From the NCBI GenBank assembly GCA_964354865.1, contig CAYHBN010000060.1, positions 1-9,541 on the forward strand: DNA of 9,541 nt. Reading direction: 5' to 3'. This DNA comes from JAHFJU01 sp964354865 (GTDB lineage: Bacteria; Patescibacteriota; Gracilibacteria; UBA1369; UM-FILTER-53-11). A program made the position numbers and the translations under genes. Below, in pieces: positions 1-7,900 of this stretch. Positions within the stretch are counted from its first letter, which is position 1; every line of letters starts with the position of its first letter. Below the pieces are notes generated by a model. The model was given only the letters and a program-made list of their open reading frames with translations. It was not told the origin of the DNA and ran no database searches.

Positions 1-371
1 GCCATAATATTACCGATATTTGAACCGGGAATTATGGCATACAGCTCAGATTTCGAAAGACCGCGACGTGATGTTGTTTTAGTAATCGCCACATTTGAGC
101 CCTGACTTCGCACACGTTTTTGAATCGTATTGTATAAATCCTGACCAATATTGTCATCGACTAAAAAAAAGTTACCCGAGAGCAAATCGTCACTGCTCGA
201 TTCAGTTGCCGTGCCGAGCACATCGATTGCCATCGCCTCGTCTGAAGCGCGCGCGATACGCACGTACCCATCGAGCGAATTGCCAAATGAGGGCAACATA
301 AGTGCACAGAGAAGCGAGACAACAAAGGTTGTTTTTATTTTTTTTACAAGAATTTTAGAAAGAGTATGCAT
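1..371 (-). CDS. Secreted protein of unknown function, N-terminal part (3' end outside window)
   Basis: An open frame begins with ATG at 371-369 and runs 123 codons without a stop to the left edge, so the gene is truncated by the window. It begins MHTLSKILVKK, then a hydrophobic stretch (TFVVSLLCALMLPSFG, about residues 15-30), which is a convincing signal peptide. The visible mature part has an acidic serine-rich patch (ESSSDDLLSG) and a charged stretch with paired arginines, and matches no family I know. Its ATG overlaps the TAA stop of the preceding gene by one base (TAATG), an arrangement typical of translational coupling, and no Shine-Dalgarno sequence is visible. It is therefore probably the last visible member of the same surface-protein operon. 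Short plus-strand frames at 95-301 and 151-402 overlap it and lack signal peptides or family features, so they are taken as shadows. Two 8-base homopolymers (338-345 and 163-170) lie within it. Confidence 0.9.
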   Translation of the reverse strand, partial: MHTLSKILVKKIKTTFVVSLLCALMLPSFGNSLDGYVRIARASDEAMAIDVLGTATESSSDDLLSGNFFLVDDNIGQDLYNTIQKRVRSQGSNVAITKTTSRRGLSKSELYAIIPGSNIGNIM

Positions 372-1207
372 TAATTACACGACGCGGTGGTTACGTCGAT
401 AAACGTTATCGGATACAGGTCAACTGCATGGCGAATATCGGCCATTTTATCTCGGTACTCTTCGAGCCCCTCAATTATTTTTTTGTATTTCATGTGAAGC
501 GGAAGCGCAAATTGAAGCTCATGGTATGCGGCCAAACCTTGATCGATCGAGTCCTGTGCAATTTTAACCTCTGAGTCTATGCGATTGATGTTTTCGCCGT
601 ATGAGAAAAGTTCTTTTTGCATAGTCATGTTATCCCACGATCGAATAATTGGTTGTTCTTTTTTTTCTGCCTCTGAACGACTCTGAATATTGGCGGATTT
701 TTGCATCGCGTTAGCTTTGAACTGCTCGCGTACTGCATTCATACCTGCTCTAAATTTGGCGAATTCGATAACGAGACTTTGAGAGAGACAGTAGGTAGAG
801 AGATTATCGTCTTTCGGATCAGCGCTGCACGGAAGTATTTTTCCGTCTTTTGCTTTTGGACGAGAAATGAGGTCGATGAGTTTATCAAGATCGCGCTCTT
901 TGCCTGTTTTACCAAGCTTCACCATCGCCTTTATTTTTTCGTTAAACATTTTGTTTACCGACTCGTGGTAACAATCGGTGATGTTATCTATAGGATCGCT
1001 AAATACAGCCATTGCGACATACTTATTGCCGCCTGCTTTTTTGACTTTTTCATCTTTAGGGCCTTTATCGCAGGCCGACTCAGCATCTACATCTATACCT
1101 GCTGCAGTACCGCTATTTGGCATATAGGCTAGCGTGAGCGCCACCACACTAAGCGTGGCAACGAAAATGCTGCAATAGAGAACGGTTTTTGAAAATTTTA
1201 TTTTCAT
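371..1207 (-). CDS. Secreted cysteine-containing helical protein, unknown function
   Basis: A 278-residue protein that I do not recognise. It starts MKIKFSK, followed by a hydrophobic segment (about 8-28) and a possible cleavage site after GTAA, so it should be exported. The mature part is charged and predicted to be mainly helical, with cysteines at 46, 79, 127, 140 and 277; the last is the penultimate residue (ASCN). A GTG at 1225 would add six residues and overlap the upstream gene by ten bases. I chose 1207 because it gives a clean signal peptide and follows the upstream TGA by 8 bases. Neither start has a recognisable ribosome binding site. The TAA stop overlaps the next ATG by one base. 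The N-terminal MKxK, the helical body and the lysine-rich helix ending in cysteine resemble the preceding gene, so the two may be distant paralogues. The opposite-strand open frame at 701-1132 is a shadow. Confidence 0.92.
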   Translation of the reverse strand: MKIKFSKTVLYCSIFVATLSVVALTLAYMPNSGTAAGIDVDAESACDKGPKDEKVKKAGGNKYVAMAVFSDPIDNITDCYHESVNKMFNEKIKAMVKLGKTGKERDLDKLIDLISRPKAKDGKILPCSADPKDDNLSTYCLSQSLVIEFAKFRAGMNAVREQFKANAMQKSANIQSRSEAEKKEQPIIRSWDNMTMQKELFSYGENINRIDSEVKIAQDSIDQGLAAYHELQFALPLHMKYKKIIEGLEEYRDKMADIRHAVDLYPITFIDVTTASCN

Positions 1208-1215
1208 AGAAAAAA

Positions 1216-1899
1216 TCACTGACACTCACGGGTGTAACACGGAAGTTTTTGTGAGAAGATACTAAAGTTTGCAAACATTTGTGCCACATCGAAGTTCATT
1301 GCATCGAGCTGCGAATTTATTTCTTTGTATTTATCGAGGAGTCGCGTTGATTTTTTTGCATATGAATTTTCTTGAATGTGATTTTGCAATAACTCCTTCA
1401 CCATTTTGAATTCTTTATTGGCTGCTGCAATACAAGCTCCATTTTCGGCTGCTACAACGGTAGCGTTACGATTGGCAACTGGTCCAAATTTTTTAATTTC
1501 AGCGCGTACTTCGTCGCGATACTGACGCAATCGTTCAACCGCAACAGGAATCAAATCTGACGTTGGATCTTTTGATTTAAAATGTTCGTTAATAAATTCG
1601 GCAAATTCTTTTCGTTTGCTTTCCATTGTCGGACGCATGAACGTTAAACATTGTTGCTGTTCTGCTAATGTTGCTTCATCGGCAGTTGTAGGGGCGGGGG
1701 CGCCAGGATCGGCTTCTGCACCAGCGGGAGCGGGGGCAGGTTCTCCGGCTGCGGGGGCACCACCACCAGGATTTTGCGCAAAAACCCGTAAAAATCCTCC
1801 ACCAAAAACGAGCTGTGCTTCGACAACTAATAATGCCACCGTAAGCGTAATTAACATGGCGTGAAAAATGCTTCGTAGATGAGGAGTTTTCAATTTCAT
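1216..1899 (-). CDS. Small secreted helical protein with Ala/Pro/Gly linker, unknown function
   Basis: A 227-residue protein that I do not recognise. From the ATG at 1899 it begins MKLK, followed by a hydrophobic stretch (about residues 15-32) and a possible cleavage site near VFAQ (39-42), so it should be exported or membrane-tethered. Residues 43-73 are a flexible linker rich in Ala, Pro and Gly. The rest is charged and predicted helical, with cysteines at 84, 156, 221 and 226; the last two are in the final seven residues (CYTRECQ). Longer starts exist: GTG at 1932 (238 residues) and ATG at 1920. I prefer 1899 because MKLK makes a normal signal peptide and a -10-like element would lie just upstream. 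No start has a good Shine-Dalgarno sequence. The stop is TGA. It lies 58 bases after the giant gene and 8 bases before the next gene, so it is probably co-expressed with both. A partner or assembly factor for the giant protein is inference. Confidence 0.9.
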   Translation of the reverse strand: MKLKTPHLRSIFHAMLITLTVALLVVEAQLVFGGGFLRVFAQNPGGGAPAAGEPAPAPAGAEADPGAPAPTTADEATLAEQQQCLTFMRPTMESKRKEFAEFINEHFKSKDPTSDLIPVAVERLRQYRDEVRAEIKKFGPVANRNATVVAAENGACIAAANKEFKMVKELLQNHIQENSYAKKSTRLLDKYKEINSQLDAMNFDVAQMFANFSIFSQKLPCYTRECQ

Positions 1900-1910
1900 G
1901 ATATCTAAAA

Positions 1911-1919
1911 AGTATACCA
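1911..1919 (-). promoter_or_regulatory. Possible extended -10 promoter for the small secreted genes
   Basis: Minus-strand TGGTATACT matches an extended -10 element (TGn plus TATACT). Transcription would start about five bases before the ATG at 1899, giving an almost leaderless message, which fits the absence of a Shine-Dalgarno sequence. No good -35 box is seen at the expected distance. It would let the downstream genes be expressed apart from the giant gene. Confidence 0.35.
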
Positions 1920-1922
1920 TAT

Positions 1923-1937
1923 TTCGAGCCACTCGAA
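1923..1937 (-). repeat. Perfect 6-bp inverted repeat in the gap after the giant gene
   Basis: On the minus strand, TTCGAG and CTCGAA flank a TGG loop. The stem lies between the giant gene's stop and the next gene, next to a -10-like element. No T-tract follows immediately, so it is not a standard intrinsic terminator. It could be an operator or an RNA processing hairpin, or chance, since TCGA-containing words are common in this window. Confidence 0.45.
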
Positions 1938-1957
1938 CAGGCTTTTACGCGTACCTG

Positions 1958-4900
1958 CTACTCGTATTTTTCTTCATTCGACTTTGCGTAAATCGGCGTA
2001 CCATTCGGACCTGCAATCGCGGCGAAAATCGTGTCTCCTGGAGCCATATCGGCGGCAGGTGCAATTCGTGAACGACATGGGCACACATTGTCACAGCCAA
2101 CATCGACGACGAAGATTCCTTCTTTGTTCTCGACGCGGTTTTTACCAGGAGTCTCTTCGACAACGGTACCACCACCATTTACATCGCCATTTGCGTTGTC
2201 TTCACCACCAGTTTGATTGCCTTGAGCTCCACCACCGTTACTTGGAACTTCGCCACTTACATCGGGAGTAGCGCTCTGATCGCCGGGCACTCCACAATCA
2301 CGCAAAAGCAATACTCGCTCTGCCATAAGTGCAAAATCACGACGCGTAATAAGTTCTCTTGGACGAGTTGCTTCATCGGGAGTTATTAAAAATACACGTG
2401 GAGCAACATCTTCTGGGTGTGTAAGATATGGTGTCAAATTAAGCGCAACGCGCATGTACGGATCAAACCATTGTTCACCCGTTTGTGCACGAAGATCAGC
2501 ACGTTTTAGATCAATAATTCCCTCTTCATCGAGCGCAGCAAGCACAACGGTAACTGCCTCACCACGAATAATTGGATTAGCCGGTTTGAATGGCGTGAGT
2601 AGTTCACCGGTATTTTTATCGCGACGACCTTCTTGCAAATATCCTTTAATAAATCCTCTTAAATTACCTTCTTTCAAAACAGCATAGAACCACTGTTTCG
2701 TATCGATGACATCGTAGAATGGCGTAGGCAAGCGATATGCCTCGGGTCTAGGAACAATACACAACAGCTTCAAAACGATTTGCGTAAACTCTGAACGGGC
2801 AATTTGTTGCTCACCTCTAAACTCAAACACGCCTGGTTTTTGGGTCGCATAACCAGAGACGATTCCGCGTTCATACAGTTTTTTAATGATGACATTAAAC
2901 GGATCATTTTTTTGAATATCGGCAAATGGTTGTTCAACGGGTTTAATTTCGCGAGAAGGAGTAGGGGTGGGTGGCAGCGGCTTCGCAATGGGCCGTGGGC
3001 GAAGTGGCAGCGTAGGAACGGTAATAACATTCACGTCTGCCTTACTAATACCTTTTGTTGCAATAAATATTTCGGCAATTGGTTTACCATTGTAGACGAG
3101 TTCAAATACGACAGGATCTTGAGATGCCTGCGAATTTTCAACTTCTTTAATTCTGAACGAAATCGTGTCACTGTTGAGCAGTACATCGCCATTTACATCG
3201 ACGAGCGCGAGTTGTTTTCGTGCACTGTCGCGAATTGCCACGCCGCCTGGATTTATAGGATCGGCTCCGGACAATACCGTAAACGTAATTCCCTGTTTCG
3301 CGGCTTCTAATAGCGGTTTAACGTGTGCACCACTCATGCTTACTACCGCTCCAATCGTATAGGTTGTTTCGCTCGAATCGGTCGAGACATCGGTATTTAC
3401 GTCGGGCACAAAGTATACAAACGCGTATGGTTTTGCAGTATTAGGATCTCCTTTTTTAAAGACTGAAAGTCGCGTTGGAATTACCCCCGCAGTTGCAGGC
3501 AACGCACGAACTTCGTAGGCAGTATCGATGATCGTTATGCGGCCAGTCTTCTGATTTATTTCGGCAACCGGTTTATCGGCAACATACAGAATAAGACCTT
3601 CGCCAAGTTTTGCATCGGTGATACTAAACTCACCGTTAGTATCGGTAAGGTACTGACCATTTTGATTTGCAGACTTGGTCTTAATAAGCTCCCAACCGGC
3701 GTTACCGGCAGCTCGCAAACGGGCGATGACAATTGGTACATTTGCCTCTTTCGGCTCGATGTGACCGTTAATATTGCCCTGTGAGAGTGGGTCTTTTTCA
3801 AGAATAATTGTTGGTTGAACCACGTGAATCGTGATTGCCTGTGTGCCGGCATTTTTTGCCTCATCGAAGACAGTCAACAAAACTTTTACATCGCCGGGAT
3901 CGGCATATGGGCCAACCGTAAACGAACTTTGTTCTGCGTTATGTTTTTGATCAGGATCGTTTTTTGTATCGCCATCGCGATTACTATCTACCGAAAGATT
4001 TGTATCGAGTTGATAGCCAGAAATTCTACCATTTGCATCGAATGAACGAGAGGCATCGATGGTAAGTTCTTTACCAACGGCAACCGTCATTTCGCTCGCG
4101 CCCGCATTCGCATACGGCACCGTTTTATCGCCACATGGCTGCGGAGCAAGCAGCGTGGTCGCCGAGCTTACCGATGCTCGGCCGTCTTCTAAGATACTAA
4201 CAATTCGAGCGTAGTAAAAAGCGGGATCAGCACGTACCACAAGCGAAACATTTTCGAGTGAATCGAGCGTATTGAGTTCGAGTGACTGACGCGCGTACAA
4301 CACCGAACGTCGCGCATCGACGTCGTTCAACGAGCCGTCTTCAAGTGTACCCACACGTGACTCAACGACAGCAGCTCCCGTGATTACGGCGATTTTTTCA
4401 TTTGGCAACAGCACCGACTTTGAACGTATTGTCGAAGTACCTTCTATTTTCGTATGAATGACTTCGAGCTCACCGTCTTCAATCGAAATATCAAGACCGT
4501 CGGCGTTTCCACTCGGCACACTGAGAATTGTATTTTTCAAGGTAAAAACCTGTTCGTCTTCACTACCAATTGCCCAGCGAACGTGCGCAGTTGCAAGTGG
4601 ATGAATACGATCACCGGCGTTTAAATGATAGACACCCGTGTCACGTGAAATATATTCGCGAGTTGCTCCCGTTATAGTTGTATTGTCGGTCACTCGTGAA
4701 AGAATTGTCTGTGCAAGTTCGAGCGGTGGAATCGTAAATGAGCCACCTGTCGGCACCGTAACAGAGCTTCCTCCCGCCATTATAACGATGAGTGTGCCAT
4801 CGGTTACCGTCATGACCATACCTGCTTTAAAGAGGTTCGAGTACTCACTGAGAGTCACCGTCGCCTTACCTTTCGAGAGGGTAAACGTTGAACTTTCGGG

Positions 4901-7900
4901 AATGCTAAAGCCAGAATTTTCGTCGGCATCGAGGATCGTGCCATCGTCGAATCGAATCGAAACAGAGGCATTTTTACCAACTTCGACATACGCGCCCTTT
5001 TGAATTTGAGTACCATTACCCGCAGGTACGTCGGAAACCTTTACGATTCCGTCTATCGATTTCACCTGTGCCAGTGCGGAGGCAGCAGCCGGAGCACCTG
5101 TTCCCCCTGTCCCCGCTGTTGTTGACTCAACAGGTTGCTGCTGAGAATCGAGGACGTATCGAGAAACTGCCTTCGGCGTTCGAGCCCCATTTGCCTGTGC
5201 ATCGTAGATTGTAGAATGAGTCGTAACGTCGAACCCAACAACCGCTGCTTTTTGCACTTCGGGAACAGCAAAGGTAAGCGTTGATTCATGTGCTGTTTCT
5301 GAAACAACACGAATATCTCGAGGAGCCGAGGCACCTTTGAGCAAGTCATAAATCGTCGAAATCTCTATATCGTGTGCCGTAAATACGTGGCGCTTAAATC
5401 CTACACGAGGCTCACCTTCTGGATTATGTGAATAATCGAGCGAAAGGTTTTCTTTTATAAAGACGTTCCGGCCATACGAGTAGATTTTTTCTTTGTCACC
5501 ATCTTTATCGGCATCGAGTGTTTCTAAGAAATTCGACGACGCTGCTTCAAGTGTGTAATTGAGCAAGCGACGATTTTCGCCATTTGTATCTTGATAGAAA
5601 ATACCTACGTTATTAATTGCCCCGCGGTCATCGCCACCCGCAGCAGGATCGACACCCGGCATGCCCGGTGGAACCTGTGCAATTAGTTTGCCATCTTGTT
5701 CACTTACTAAACTCGCAACTTTTTCAGGCTCGTCAGAAACGGTTGGTGTCACAAGCGACGCAGTTGCTTTTGCGAAAGGATTTTCTGGTGTTTTTCGTGA
5801 ACCTTCGGCGATTAACTGCCCGAGCGAAAGTGTTTCGGTAGTCGATCCTTCTGCATACTTTGACAACTGATCGCGATACGCAACAATCTGTTTTAATGTT
5901 GGTGATTCATCGGCCAAAAGTTCGAGCATGATTGGCTCAATTTCTGCGCCTACGAGAGATTTTTTGGCCTCTTCGAGTGAAATCGGTTCAGCGGTCATGA
6001 CATATTTCTCAGGAATTTCATTTAGTTTTTCCTCATACTCTCGCTGTTCTTTTGAAAGAGTACGAAAGGCGCTTGCTAACTTAGAATTCGCCTCTTCAAC
6101 GTTCTGCACATTTTCTCCAAATACTTTCGAAAGCACGTCTGCGTATTTATCTTTTTCACTCATTTTATTCAACGCCGGAGTTTCAGGAGCGTAATTGAGT
6201 TTTTTACCATTAACCGAAGTCGACGCCTTACCCTCTTTATTAATACTCATATCGAATGTCGGCGACGTGTACTTTTCGAGTGACTTCGACAAATTCTCGG
6301 TAAACTTATTTATCTTGCTCACGAATTCATTGGTAAATTGATTCGATTTGTCAGCAACCGCTTCAACCGCTCGTTGAATAAAGGTCAAATCGGCACGCAA
6401 ATTTAAGAACGCGGTCACCGCAATTTGATCTACATATTTTATCGTGATCGAAGGGCCCTGGAATGCTAACAACGTATCAATCGGCAAAACAGGCGTTAAT
6501 CCACGCGCGGTAATTTGTTCAATACGAGTTTTTAAGAAGAGCTCATCAACGGGGGTAAATCCTAATTTAATAATACAGTAAATACGGTAGAGCTGACTCA
6601 AAAGTCGCAACGTCGCCTGCAAACTTGCCGGCAAATCGGGCAGTGTTGGCGCAGGTGGAAGATCGGGTAATTTACCCAATTGAAGCGGCGGCAACTGAGG
6701 CAGATCGGGTAATTCGGGTGGCGCAGGCAAGAGCGGGATCTTTGGCAAAATCAACTTAAATTGAGGAAGCGTAAGATTTATTCCCAAGCGGATACGCGGC
6801 AATTTTGGAATAATAAGTGGCTCCGGAGCAAAGGTAATATCGGGCCACGGAATAGTAATTCCCGCCTGGATTTTCGAGACATCAATAACAAAATCAGGGA
6901 GTTTTGGCAGCGGAATAACGGGGGGTTTTGGAATTGCAGCGAATATTTTCAAAATGAGTTCATCAAGGCCATAACGCTCGGTCTTACATAAATCACACGA
7001 CGCGTTTGCATCCATCGAAAGTTTTACAATCAATTTATAGTTCTCGATCACATCTTTCATCTCGCGTATGGATTTTCTCCAGCGTTCTATAATTGCCGTA
7101 TTTCGTTTTACCCATCCTCCTACAAACTGCACAATCGTATCTAAATAATCAATAACCTGGTTCACGTAATAGGTCTTAATGGTGCGATACTGAAGCACTT
7201 TTTTAGGGAACAACACCCATTCATCGAGTCGTTTCACATTTTCAATTACAGAGGTAATGAGCGCGTTCATCTCGAGCTCAACAAGATTACAAATTTCAAC
7301 GTTCATAAACTGAGCACGTTCATCGGGCGTAATTGATGAGTCATCACCTCGCAGCGGCATGCCGCAAAGCATCATGTTCTGCCACTTTTTAAGTTCTGCT
7401 CTTTCATCTTCAACCCACTGCAATGCATCGATTTTTAATTTTGCTATCTCTTTTTCGGTGATAATTGGAATCTTAAAGTTCACCTCGCTCGACTGAATAT
7501 CAATGAGAGGAATACTGTTCACCCAAGACAAAATATTATTGATTGGATCGTTCGTTCTATCAAATGCCTCGGTCGGCAAGAATGACGTTGCGATCGACGT
7601 AATTTTAGGATAAATGACATAGATGTCAGGTAAATCAGTCGCTTTATCGACAATTTCTTCAATCTGCGCAGACCACCAATCGGTAATAAAACTTGGGAAT
7701 CCCGGCACACGAGTATGTCGTTTATTTGGCACCGGCGGCTCGTAATTACCCATTGAATAGCTGACCATTCCAGTACCACCACGCGTTCCACCACCCCCAG
7801 ATCGTGGGCTAATTGACGCGGTAACTCCTTCATTAATTTTTGAAGCAACGCTATTCGCCTTCGCCACTAATTTGTTAAGTCCACCACCAATCGTGTCACA

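Noticed and set aside
319..346. Plus-strand hairpin (ACAAC-AAAG-GTTGT) followed by a T-rich tract, resembling an intrinsic terminator.
   Set aside because: It lies inside the signal-peptide codons of the left-edge gene, the stem is only five AT-rich pairs, and there is no plus-strand gene to terminate.
701..1132. A 143-codon plus-strand open frame opposite the third gene.
   Set aside because: It is antisense to a gene with a clear signal peptide and operon position, and its translation (many Phe, Cys, Tyr, Ile) looks like the complement of a Lys/Glu-rich gene.
1615..1864. A plus-strand Ala/Gly/Pro-rich open frame opposite the second gene.
   Set aside because: It mirrors the Ala/Pro/Gly linker codons of the real gene and has no independent support.
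2804..3310. A 168-codon plus-strand open frame opposite the SLH and linker region.
   Set aside because: The opposite strand encodes clear SLH and Ig-like sequence. This frame has no recognisable features and is explained as a shadow.
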